Below, in pieces: positions 26,734 through 34,601 of a stretch of 64,000 nucleotides of DNA (within the stretch, counting starts at the first letter, position 1; the number at the start of each line of letters is the position of its first letter). The DNA comes from UBA1737 sp964541525 (GTDB lineage Bacteria > Bacillota_I > Bacilli_A > ML615J-28 > CAG-313). The stretch covers positions 28,012 through 92,011 of the forward strand of contig CAZIQF010000004.1 in the NCBI GenBank assembly GCA_964541525.1, written 5' to 3'. The translations under genes were made by a program, and so were the position numbers. The notes under the pieces were generated by a model, which saw only the letters and a list, made by a program, of their open reading frames with translations, was not told the DNA's origin and did no database searches.

Positions 26734-28200
26734 TTAAACTGTACTATCTCCTGATGTTACATCAGTCCACAAATAAGATCCATTAGCTTGAACAGCTTTA
26801 ATCCAAGAATAATCAGTAGTTTTTGTCGTTTTAGGGTATTTAGGCGATGCATAACCAGTAATGGTTGTGTTAGTTAATTTAATTCGCCAAACACCAACTT
26901 TATTACTACGATTTCCTTCAATCGTATAGATATAGAATCCATCACAATATGCAACAATTCCAGTATGACTCGCACCACTACTTAAGAAGAAGATAATGTC
27001 GCCTGATTTTGGTGTATAGTCCTCCTTATAATAGCTGTTAATACCATTAGCCATCGTTTCGCCTGCGAACGTGTAATTTTGAACATAATGCATAATTCCT
27101 TGTTCACTACACCATTTCATTCCAGTATAACATCCTTGATATTTTATTAATAAATCATTGCTTAAACCAGCATGATACCAACACCATGATACAAATGTTG
27201 CACACCAAGGTTGACCATTATTCTTATACCATTCACCAAATTTTTGAATGTTATCACCTGTTTCCCTAATTCCTACTTGTTGATATGCAAGATTAAGGAA
27301 GCGTTCAACGTAGTTAATATCAGCAACACCACTGACATTAACAATATATTTAGAACGAATTAATGGATTATCATTATTATAACAAATAATTCCACCTTGG
27401 CCCTCACCAACAATTGTAATTTGACATTTGTCATCCATAATTGCAACTCTTATTACTTCGGAATTGTTCGTATTCCAAGTAAAATCACTGGCTTTAAAAC
27501 CTAAATTTAAATCAATATAAAATTGATCTCCGACTCTTATTTCATCATAATTCATAGTTGGGCGTAGGATAAAAGTATTAGTCAAATCACCAACAGTGAT
27601 ATTGATTGAAGCTTTGACATTTGAATTGTGAATTGAAGTAGCGGTAATATTAAATGAACCAGTTTTTATCGCAGTGACAGTTGTTCCTTTTAACTCTGCG
27701 ACACTTGCATCATCAATTGAAAAAATAAAATCACTGTTTGTTTGTTCATAAAGGCCTTCAAAATCATAGATCCAAAAATCAATTTTATCTCCGACTGCCA
27801 TTGTTTCAGTAGTAACATCTAAAGAAAAATAACGTTTATAAATTGGAATTGTAACAGTATAAACACAATTTGAATCTGCTTTTAAAGTAAAGACCATATC
27901 ATATTCACCAGCCTTAGCAGCTACATACTTTCCATCTTTATTAACCTTAATTCCAGCATTTTGTTCATAAGTAATATCAAATTCATCTAAACTACTATAA
28001 TTAGTAAGAGTAAAGTCAATAATATCACCAACAACGTAATAGTCTTGACTCAATTCAATATTAGGAGTTACTGGCCCAATTACTGGTAGATCGGTCTCAT
28101 TACTGCTACCATCATCATTGTTATTATCTTTTTTCTTACATCCGGATAGACTAATCAGTAGTATTACTGCAATTAGTCCTAATTGTTTCAATATTTTCAT
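26734..28200 (-). CDS. Surface lipoprotein with Ig-like domains and a C-terminal CHAP domain
   Basis: 488 residues. A lipoprotein signal peptide (MKILKQLG, hydrophobic core, lipobox L-S-G-C near residue 21) is followed by an acidic Ser/Asn/Asp linker. Residues about 45-295 are three beta-rich bacterial Ig-like (Big_2-type) units, seen as VGDIIDFTL, VGDKIDFWI and VGDQFYIDL repeats. Residues about 300-470 are a CHAP amidase/peptidase domain with the catalytic Cys in WCATFVSW and the His in GASHTGIVAY. It probably cuts peptidoglycan stems or cross-bridges at the cell surface while anchored in the membrane. Single gene with its own terminator. Confidence 0.85.
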   Translation of the reverse strand: MKILKQLGLIAVILLISLSGCKKKDNNNDDGSSNETDLPVIGPVTPNIELSQDYYVVGDIIDFTLTNYSSLDEFDITYEQNAGIKVNKDGKYVAAKAGEYDMVFTLKADSNCVYTVTIPIYKRYFSLDVTTETMAVGDKIDFWIYDFEGLYEQTNSDFIFSIDDASVAELKGTTVTAIKTGSFNITATSIHNSNVKASINITVGDLTNTFILRPTMNYDEIRVGDQFYIDLNLGFKASDFTWNTNNSEVIRVAIMDDKCQITIVGEGQGGIICYNNDNPLIRSKYIVNVSGVADINYVERFLNLAYQQVGIRETGDNIQKFGEWYKNNGQPWCATFVSWCWYHAGLSNDLLIKYQGCYTGMKWCSEQGIMHYVQNYTFAGETMANGINSYYKEDYTPKSGDIIFFLSSGASHTGIVAYCDGFYIYTIEGNRSNKVGVWRIKLTNTTITGYASPKYPKTTKTTDYSWIKAVQANGSYLWTDVTSGDSTV

Positions 28201-28324
28201 TGTTTATACCTCACTTGTACTCTTCTTACTATTATTATACATTATCTAACAAATTTTTTCAAGTTATATATGAAAGTTAAAATATGGTATTTTTGGTAAA
28301 AATGATATATATAAAGAAAAATAA

Positions 28325-28353
28325 ATGACAAATAGTAAAAAAAATGGTATAAT
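28325..28353 (+). promoter_or_regulatory. Promoter of the nuclease lipoprotein operon
   Basis: ATGACA (28325-28330), 17-base spacer, perfect TATAAT (28348-28353), followed by AGAAGAGG as SD. Confidence 0.72.
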
Positions 28354-28373
28354 ATATTAGAAGAGGTATAGCT

Positions 28374-29165
28374 ATGAAAAAAATATTTTATTTATTGATT
28401 ATGATGTTAATGGTATTTGTTGTTAGTGCTTGTGAACAAAGTTCTACTCAAACTAAAACTTTACCTGATTTAACCGGAATGAATCGTGAACAAATTAAAG
28501 AAGAATTAGATAGCTTAGGTATTGACTATGTTTTTAAGTTTGCTGATACAATTATTGAAAGTCCACTTGATTTAGATCTTTTTGTTAAATATAATGGTAA
28601 TTTAAAAGCTGGTGATGTGATCAATGCAGGATACCAAGTTTACGTTTATACAACAGTATTACCACTGACTTTTTCTATTAGTCATGAAGTTAAAATTGAT
28701 TTTGAATATGAAAACAAAAGTTTTGTAAATGATGGTGTTGGTGAAGTTGAACTTGTTTATGCAACAGATGGTGATACAGCTAGTTTTAGGGATGTTATTA
28801 CCAATGATACATTTAGGGTAAGATTTTTAGGAATTGATACGCCAGAATCAACTATTGATAAAGATCCATGGGGAAAAGCCGCATCGACATATACAAGCAA
28901 TCGATTATATCAAGCTAGTACAATTGTACTAGAATCAGAAGGCTCAAGACAAGATGTTTATGACCGCTATTTAGCCTTCGTTTGGGTTGATGGTGTATTA
29001 TTAAATTTAGAAATTGTTGAACAAGCGTATAGTAATTCAACTTTGGTTAATAGTAAATATGAAACATTCTTTAGTTTAGCTGCAAGTGAAGCAAAAAAAA
29101 CTGGTAGACGCTTTTATGGTGAAACTGATCCAAACTATGATTATCTAAATAAGAGGTTTAAATAA
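28374..29165 (+). CDS. Lipoprotein with PASTA-like and staphylococcal-nuclease domains
   Basis: 263 residues. The signal peptide ends in lipobox V-S-A-C near residue 20. Residues about 30-90 resemble one PASTA unit (LPDLTGMNREQIKEELDSLG). Residues about 115-255 are a thermonuclease (SNase) domain: ATDGDT with the Ca2+-binding Asp, RVRFLGIDTPE with the active-site Arg and Asp/Glu, and DVYDRYLAFVWVDG with the second Arg. It is expected to be an extracellular, membrane-anchored Ca2+-dependent nuclease that scavenges DNA or RNA. The stop shares one base with the next ATG. Confidence 0.88.
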   Translation: MKKIFYLLIMMLMVFVVSACEQSSTQTKTLPDLTGMNREQIKEELDSLGIDYVFKFADTIIESPLDLDLFVKYNGNLKAGDVINAGYQVYVYTTVLPLTFSISHEVKIDFEYENKSFVNDGVGEVELVYATDGDTASFRDVITNDTFRVRFLGIDTPESTIDKDPWGKAASTYTSNRLYQASTIVLESEGSRQDVYDRYLAFVWVDGVLLNLEIVEQAYSNSTLVNSKYETFFSLAASEAKKTGRRFYGETDPNYDYLNKRFK

Positions 29166-29803
29166 TGAAGTATGATACAGTTATCTTTGATTTAGATGGA
29201 ACCTTACTTAATACGTTAGATGATTTATATCTTAGTGTTAATTATGCTCTTGCAAAATATCATTATCCCGCGCGAACTAAAGAAGAAATTAGATGTTTTT
29301 TAGGTAATGGTGTGAGAGTTTTAATTGAAAAGTCTTTACCAGATGATAAATCAAAATTAGAAGAAGTAATTGCTGAATTCAAACAATACTATAAAGAGCA
29401 CGCTAGTATGCATATAACTAAATATGAAGGTATTGATGAACTATTAACGGAATTAGAAAAATTAAAAATTAAAGTGGCAGTAGTAACTAATAAATTTGAT
29501 TTTGCTGCAAAAGCAATCATTCAGACTTTTTTTGGTAATCGATTTAGTGTAATAATTGGTGATCAACCACCACTTAATCGTAAACCTCATCCAGATATGT
29601 GTAATAAAGCACTAGCAATCCTTGAATCAAATCCTACTACTACAATCTATATTGGTGATTCTGAGGTAGATATGAAAACAGCTAAGAATATCGGTGCTTT
29701 TAGTGTGATTGGTAGTTGGGGGTTTAGAACTAAGGAAGAGTTAATTCAAGCTGGTGTGACTAATATTATTGATTATCCACTTGACTTATTAAAATATTTA
29801 TGA
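29165..29803 (+). CDS. HAD-family hydrolase, phosphoglycolate phosphatase-like
   Basis: 212 residues with the four HAD motifs: DLDGTLLNT at residues 9-17 (nucleophile Asp), VVTNK near 107 (motif II), the Lys in NRKPHP near 141, and IGDSEVDMKTAKNIG near 161 (acidic pair). The helical cap between motifs I and II matches the Gph/PGP subtype. The real substrate is unknown. The start overlaps the nuclease gene stop by one base (TAATG), so the two are co-translated. It ends with TGA, which shows TGA is a stop in this genome. Confidence 0.88.
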   Translation: MKYDTVIFDLDGTLLNTLDDLYLSVNYALAKYHYPARTKEEIRCFLGNGVRVLIEKSLPDDKSKLEEVIAEFKQYYKEHASMHITKYEGIDELLTELEKLKIKVAVVTNKFDFAAKAIIQTFFGNRFSVIIGDQPPLNRKPHPDMCNKALAILESNPTTTIYIGDSEVDMKTAKNIGAFSVIGSWGFRTKEELIQAGVTNIIDYPLDLLKYL

Positions 29804-29830
29804 AAAAATAAAATATTTTTGGATAAAATA

Positions 29831-29859
29831 TTGACATGAAAAAGTATTTATAGTAAAAT
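29831..29859 (+). promoter_or_regulatory. Promoter of the Ca2+-ATPase gene
   Basis: TTGACA (29831-29836), 17-base spacer, TAAAAT (29854-29859). Confidence 0.8.
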
Positions 29860-29889
29860 AATGAAGTTATAAAATTAAACGGAGGCTTT

Positions 29890-32478
29890 ATGCAAAAATC
29901 ATTTGAAGAACTAAAAAAAGAGTTCAATATTGAAAACTTAGAAGGTCTAAATGACCAACAAGTTGTTACATTAAGAGAAAAATTTGGCGAAAATGCATTA
30001 AAAGAAAAGAAAAAACAAAGTATTGTTGTTAAATTCTTATTAGAATTTAAAGACCCTTTAATTATTATTCTTTTAATTGCTGCAGTTGTATCACTAATTG
30101 TTGATCATCATGAATGGATTGAAAGTCTAATTATTTTTATTGTAATTTTTGTTAATGCGATTTTAGGTGTTTTCCAAGAAAACAAAGCGGAAAAATCATT
30201 AGATGCTTTAAAGAAAATGTCACAACCTACTTGTAAAGTTTATCGTAATGGTGTTTTAGTTACAATTGATACTAGAGACTTAGTATGTGGTGATGTTATT
30301 AGCGTTGAAGCTGGTGACTTTATTCCGGCTGATGCAAAAATTATTGAATGTTCAAACTTAAAGGTTGATGAATCAGCATTGACTGGTGAATCAGTAGCGG
30401 TTGATAAAGAAGCAACAGAAATTATTGAGCATATTGTTGGTTTAGGTGATATGAAAAACTGCTTATTCTCATCAACATTTATTACAAATGGTAAAGCCAA
30501 AGCTATTGTTACTAATGTTGGTATGAATACGGAAATTGGTAAAATTGCTGGAGCATTAATGGAATCAGATGAAACCGAAACACCACTTCAAAAGAAGTTA
30601 TCGCAAGTTGGTAAGGCCATTGGGATTATGGCTCTTGGTATTTGTGTTGTAGTATTTATTTTAAACTTATTTACTAATGATCCTTTATCTGCATTTAAAA
30701 TTGCTGTATCATTAGCAGTTGCAGCAATCCCTGAAGGTCTTGCGACTGTTGTTACAATTGTTCTTGCAATCGGTGTTGAAAAGATGGCAAAACAAAATGC
30801 CATTGTAAAAAAACTACCTGCAGTTGAAACATTAGGTTCAACAACTGTTATTTGTAGTGATAAAACAGGAACACTTACACAAAATAAGATGACTGTTGTT
30901 AATGTTTATCTAGATTGTCTAAAAGAAATGAAAGACTTAAATGCGGATGAACAAAAGATGTTATTATATTTTGCAACTTGTTGTGATGCATCAATTACAT
31001 ATGAAGATGGTAAAGAAATTAGAATTGGTGACCCAACAGAACTTGCATTATTAGATGCTAATAACTTATATGGTATTAAACAACAATTAAATCGTGTGCT
31101 TGATTTGCCATTTGATAGTGACCGAAAACTTATGACTACAGTTGTTGAATTAGATGGCAGATATTTAGCAATCACTAAAGGTGCTCCTGATATTGTTATT
31201 GCAAGAAGTGTTAATGCTTTAGAAGTATTAAATAAAGCATTAGATGCTAATAATGAAATGGCAACTAATGCCATTAGAGTTCTTGCCTTAGGGATTAAAT
31301 GGTATGATGAATTACCTGATTCAGAAGTATTAGAACAAGACTTAGAATTTATTGGTCTAGTTGGAATGATTGACCCAGCTCGTGAAGAAGTAAAAGATGC
31401 AATTGCGATTGCTCATAAAGCTGGCATTTCAACAGTAATGATTACTGGTGACCATGTAACAACAGCTAAAGCCATTGCTTTAAAATTAGGAATTTTACAT
31501 GAAGGTGAACTTGCAATAACATCAGCTGAACTTGCAAAAATTTCAGATGAAGAGTTAGAACGAGATATTGAAAAATATCGTGTATATGCACGTGTATCAC
31601 CTAATGATAAAGTTAGAATTGTTACAGCATGGAAAAAGAAAGGTCACATTGCTGCGATGACTGGTGATGGTGTTAATGATGCTCCAGCCCTTAAAAAAGC
31701 TGATATTGGTTGTGCAATGGGAATCACTGGTACTGATGTATCAAAAGAAGCTGCTGATATGATTTTAACTGATGATAACTTTACAACAATTGTTTCAGCA
31801 GTTAAACAAGGTCGTGGTATCTTTGCGAATATTCAAAAATGTGTAAAATATTTGTTATCATCAAATATTGGTGAAGTTATTACCATTTTTGTAGCATCGA
31901 TTCTTGCATTACTTCCAATGTTTACAGGACTTGGTAGCCCACTTTCACCAATTCATTTATTATGGATTAACTTAATTACTGACTCTCTTCCAGCCTTTGG
32001 TTTAGGTATGGAAGAACCAGAAGATGATGTAATGGAACAAAAACCACGTGGAGCAAAAGAAGGATTTTTCGCTCATGGATTAATGTATAAGATTATTGTT
32101 GAAGGTATCGGTGTAGGCGTTTTAACATTGGCAGCTTATGTGATTGGACATGAAGTTATTGGCGATCATATTGTAGGACAAACAATGGCATTTTTAACTT
32201 TATCAACAACACAATTATTACATGCATTTAATGTTAAAAGTAATCATTCAGTATTCTCTAAACATACATTTGATAATAAGTTCTTAAATATGGCATTTAT
32301 TGTTGGTTTTGTATTACAATTATTTGTCATCTATTGTCCAGGATTAAATACAATAGTATTTAAGTTTACACCATTATCATTAGTAGAATTTGCTATCTCA
32401 GTTGGTTTATCATTATTAATGGTAGTGTTTATGGAAATTTCTAAATTAATTTCAAGAATTAAAGAAAAGAAAAATTAA
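29890..32478 (+). CDS. Calcium-translocating P-type ATPase (PMCA/SERCA type)
   Basis: An 862-residue cation pump. It has the N-terminal cation-ATPase domain (about 5-75), helices M1-M2 (about 55-100), actuator domain with TGES (about 160), M3-M4 with the ion-binding PEGL motif (VAAIPEGLAT near 280), phosphorylated D324 in CSDKTGTLTQ, nucleotide domain with KGAPD, hinge TGDGVNDAPAL near 596, and the C-terminal M5-M10 bundle with NLITDSLPAFGLG. Bacterial homologues export Ca2+ from the cytosol. SD GGAGG sits just before the ATG. It is a single-gene transcript. Confidence 0.93.
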   Translation: MQKSFEELKKEFNIENLEGLNDQQVVTLREKFGENALKEKKKQSIVVKFLLEFKDPLIIILLIAAVVSLIVDHHEWIESLIIFIVIFVNAILGVFQENKAEKSLDALKKMSQPTCKVYRNGVLVTIDTRDLVCGDVISVEAGDFIPADAKIIECSNLKVDESALTGESVAVDKEATEIIEHIVGLGDMKNCLFSSTFITNGKAKAIVTNVGMNTEIGKIAGALMESDETETPLQKKLSQVGKAIGIMALGICVVVFILNLFTNDPLSAFKIAVSLAVAAIPEGLATVVTIVLAIGVEKMAKQNAIVKKLPAVETLGSTTVICSDKTGTLTQNKMTVVNVYLDCLKEMKDLNADEQKMLLYFATCCDASITYEDGKEIRIGDPTELALLDANNLYGIKQQLNRVLDLPFDSDRKLMTTVVELDGRYLAITKGAPDIVIARSVNALEVLNKALDANNEMATNAIRVLALGIKWYDELPDSEVLEQDLEFIGLVGMIDPAREEVKDAIAIAHKAGISTVMITGDHVTTAKAIALKLGILHEGELAITSAELAKISDEELERDIEKYRVYARVSPNDKVRIVTAWKKKGHIAAMTGDGVNDAPALKKADIGCAMGITGTDVSKEAADMILTDDNFTTIVSAVKQGRGIFANIQKCVKYLLSSNIGEVITIFVASILALLPMFTGLGSPLSPIHLLWINLITDSLPAFGLGMEEPEDDVMEQKPRGAKEGFFAHGLMYKIIVEGIGVGVLTLAAYVIGHEVIGDHIVGQTMAFLTLSTTQLLHAFNVKSNHSVFSKHTFDNKFLNMAFIVGFVLQLFVIYCPGLNTIVFKFTPLSLVEFAISVGLSLLMVVFMEISKLISRIKEKKN

Positions 32479-32482
32479 TAAA

Positions 32483-32520
32483 AAAGCATATTAGGAATGA
32501 AAAATTCTTAATATGCTTTT
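32483..32520 (+). terminator. Terminator after the Ca2+-ATPase gene
   Basis: AAAAGCATATTAGGAAT and the facing ATTCTTAATATGCTTTT form a long stem with one mismatch region, ending in T residues. Confidence 0.85.
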
Positions 32521-32535
32521 GATTTGTAAAGAATA

Positions 32536-32568
32536 AAAGCACCACATTTTAAGTGATGCTTTTTCTTA
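32536..32568 (-). terminator. Terminator of gdhA (possibly bidirectional)
   Basis: AGCACCAC and GTGATGCT flank an AT loop, with A-rich DNA on the left that gives a U tail on the minus strand and T residues on the right for the plus strand. Confidence 0.7.
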
Positions 32569-32585
32569 TTATGGCATATGATATA

Positions 32586-33929
32586 TTAGCATACACCTTG
32601 TTCAATCATTGCTTCAGCTACTTTTTTAAATCCACTGATATTAGCTCCTAATACGGTATTATAGGGATTACCATAGTGAATTGCACATGCATAAATTTCA
32701 TTAAAGATGTTTTCCATTTGTGTTTTAAGTTTAGCATCAACATCTTCACTTGTCCAAGCATAACGCATCGAGTTTTGACACATTTCAAATCCAGAGACCA
32801 TTACACCACCAGCATTTGCGGCTTTAGCAGGTCCATACATAATTTTATTTTCGATTAGGTAGTCAGTTGCTTCTAATGTACATGGCATATTTGCCCCTTC
32901 ACAAAGACAGATAAGACCATTTTTAACAAGCATTTTTACATCATCTAAGTCAATCTCATTTTGAGTTGCACATGGTAGGGCAATATCACATGGAATTTTC
33001 CAAATATCTTTGGGATTATTAGTATATGTTGTAGTTTTATCAATTTCAGCATATTCTTTAATCTTTAAGCGTTTTGTTTCTTTAATTTCTCTTAGTAAGT
33101 TAAAGTTAATTCCATTTTCATTATAGATTGTACCTGTTGAATCATTTACTGCAATAACTTTTGCTCCTAATTTTTGTGCCATTTCAATCGTATATAATCC
33201 TACATTACCAGCACCAGACACAATTACTTTTTTTCCGTTAAATGAAGTATTCCCCATTTGTTTTAACATTTGATTAGTAAAGTAACATAGACCATAACCA
33301 GTTGCAGAAGTTCTTCCTAGTGATCCACCATAACTTAAACCTTTCCCCGTTAAGACACCAGTAAATTCGTTTCTAATGCGTTTGTATTGACCAAACATAT
33401 AACCGATTTCACGTTTACCAGTTCCGATATCGCCAGCTGGTACATCAGTATCAGCACCAATATGTTTACATAGTTCAGTCATAAAACTTTGACAGAAACG
33501 CATTATTTCTAAATCACTCTTACCTTTGGGATTAAAGTCAGATCCACCTTTTCCGCCTCCCATAGGAAGACCAGTTAAGGAATTTTTTAGGGTTTGTTCA
33601 AAGCCTAAGAATTTAATAATGCTTGTATTTACACTTGGGTGAAGTCTAATTCCACCTTTATATGGGCCAATTGCAGAATTAAATTGAACACGATATCCAC
33701 GGTTAACATGGACTTTTCCTTGATCATCAACCCATGGTACTCTAAAAGTAATTAATCGTTCTGGTTCAGTAAATCGTTCAATAATCCCATTTGCTTCTAA
33801 TTCGGGATGTTCATTAACATATGGTTCAATTGATGTTAATACTTCTTTTACGGCTTGTAAGAATTCTGGTTCATGAGCATCTTTAGCTTTAATATGTTCA
33901 TAAACTTTGGTTAAATATTCATTTGTCAT
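32586..33929 (-). CDS. gdhA: Glutamate dehydrogenase, hexameric NADP-type
   Basis: 447 residues, the normal length of the bacterial hexameric enzyme, which interconverts 2-oxoglutarate plus ammonia and glutamate. The catalytic Lys region GGGKGGSDFNPKGKSD lies near 127-142 and the nucleotide-binding GAGNVG near 243. I use ATG 33929, because AAAGAGGTG sits 7 bases upstream; a GTG at 33938 is part of that SD. NADP preference is inferred from resemblance to NADP-type sequences, not from a diagnostic residue. Confidence 0.95.
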   Translation of the reverse strand: MTNEYLTKVYEHIKAKDAHEPEFLQAVKEVLTSIEPYVNEHPELEANGIIERFTEPERLITFRVPWVDDQGKVHVNRGYRVQFNSAIGPYKGGIRLHPSVNTSIIKFLGFEQTLKNSLTGLPMGGGKGGSDFNPKGKSDLEIMRFCQSFMTELCKHIGADTDVPAGDIGTGKREIGYMFGQYKRIRNEFTGVLTGKGLSYGGSLGRTSATGYGLCYFTNQMLKQMGNTSFNGKKVIVSGAGNVGLYTIEMAQKLGAKVIAVNDSTGTIYNENGINFNLLREIKETKRLKIKEYAEIDKTTTYTNNPKDIWKIPCDIALPCATQNEIDLDDVKMLVKNGLICLCEGANMPCTLEATDYLIENKIMYGPAKAANAGGVMVSGFEMCQNSMRYAWTSEDVDAKLKTQMENIFNEIYACAIHYGNPYNTVLGANISGFKKVAEAMIEQGVC

Positions 33930-33950
33930 ATATATCACCTCTTTATTTCT

Positions 33951-33978
33951 ATTATATCATTTATTCATAATGAAGAAA
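33951..33978 (-). promoter_or_regulatory. Candidate promoter of gdhA
   Basis: On the minus strand TATAAT (33951-33956) is preceded by 16 bases and TTTCTT (33973-33978). The -10 is good; the -35 is weak. Confidence 0.5.
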
Positions 33979-34008
33979 CTTTTTTTGCATAAAAGATGAG
34001 CATTTTGT

Positions 34009-34037
34009 TTGCTTATCTATTTAAAAGTTGGTATAAT
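34009..34037 (+). promoter_or_regulatory. Promoter of the feo operon
   Basis: TTGCTT (34009-34014), 17-base spacer, TATAAT (34032-34037). The predicted start near 34044 lies inside the first operator. Confidence 0.78.
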
Positions 34038-34041
34038 TAAA

Positions 34042-34061
34042 TAGTTAGCAATTGCTAACTA
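34042..34061. promoter_or_regulatory. Operator 1 of the feo operon
   Basis: TAGTTAGCAATTGCTAACTA, a perfect 20-base palindrome covering the predicted transcription start. It is placed to block initiation; an iron-dependent repressor (DtxR- or Fur-type) is the likely ligand, by analogy. Confidence 0.75.
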
Positions 34062-34101
34062 TATGAATTTATCAATTATAGATTATTTTTTTTGAGGTAA
34101 A

Positions 34102-34119
34102 AGTTAGCAATCGCTAACT
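34102..34119. promoter_or_regulatory. Operator 2 of the feo operon
   Basis: AGTTAGCAATCGCTAACT, a copy of operator 1 with one central mismatch, 60 bases downstream and just before the SD AAAGGAGG of the first gene. As RNA it could also form a hairpin near the ribosome site. Confidence 0.7.
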
Positions 34120-34133
34120 AAAAAGGAGGAAAT

Positions 34134-34346
34134 ATGCCGATAATTATTGCACCATTAAATACAGAGTTAACAATTATTAAAGTTTTAGTAGATAGTAAAT
34201 TAAAACAACATCTAGAAAGTTTAGGTATTATTAAAAATTCTAAATTAAAGATTATAGCTAATACTAATGGCAATGTTGTTTGTCTAATTAAAGATAATAA
34301 GATTGCATTAGATAAAGATGTTGCATCAAAAATTTTAGTAGCATAA
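34134..34346 (+). CDS. Small FeoA-like protein
   Basis: 70 residues that read as an SH3-like FeoA core: ITIIKVLVDSKLKQHLESLGIIKNS resembles the FeoA pattern I-x-x-I-x2-G-x3-L-x2-LG-I/M-x2-G, followed by a beta region with GNVVCLIKDNKIALDKDVA. The usual glycine-rich loop is reduced. It is the first gene of the iron operon, behind AAAGGAGG, with a second, more typical feoA directly after it. Tandem FeoA proteins occur in Firmicutes and are thought to help FeoB. Confidence 0.72.
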   Translation: MPIIIAPLNTELTIIKVLVDSKLKQHLESLGIIKNSKLKIIANTNGNVVCLIKDNKIALDKDVASKILVA

Positions 34347-34361
34347 AAAGAGGTGAAGCAG

Positions 34362-34601
34362 ATGAATAAAACTTTAGATGAATTTAAAATTGGTGAAACT
34401 GGTGTTATTAAACAAGTTTTGGGTGAAGGCCGAATTAGAAGAAGATTATTTGATATGGGCGTAACACCAGGTGCAGTTATTTATTTAAGAAAAAAAGCCC
34501 CACTTGGTGATCCGATTGAAATCACAATTCGTGGCTATGAATTAACATTAAGAAAAACCGAAGCTCAATTAGTAGTAATGGAAATGAAGGAGGAAAAGTA
34601 G
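34362..34601 (+). CDS. feoA: Ferrous iron transport protein A
   Basis: 79 residues, a typical FeoA SH3-like domain: IGETGVIKQVLGEGRIRRRL, then FDMGVTPGAVI and DPIEITIRGYELTLRKTEA. Small cytosolic partner required by many FeoB systems. Start taken at ATG 34362 behind AGAGGTG; the GTG at 34353 is within that SD. The stop TAG touches the feoB ATG. Confidence 0.92.
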   Translation: MNKTLDEFKIGETGVIKQVLGEGRIRRRLFDMGVTPGAVIYLRKKAPLGDPIEITIRGYELTLRKTEAQLVVMEMKEEK

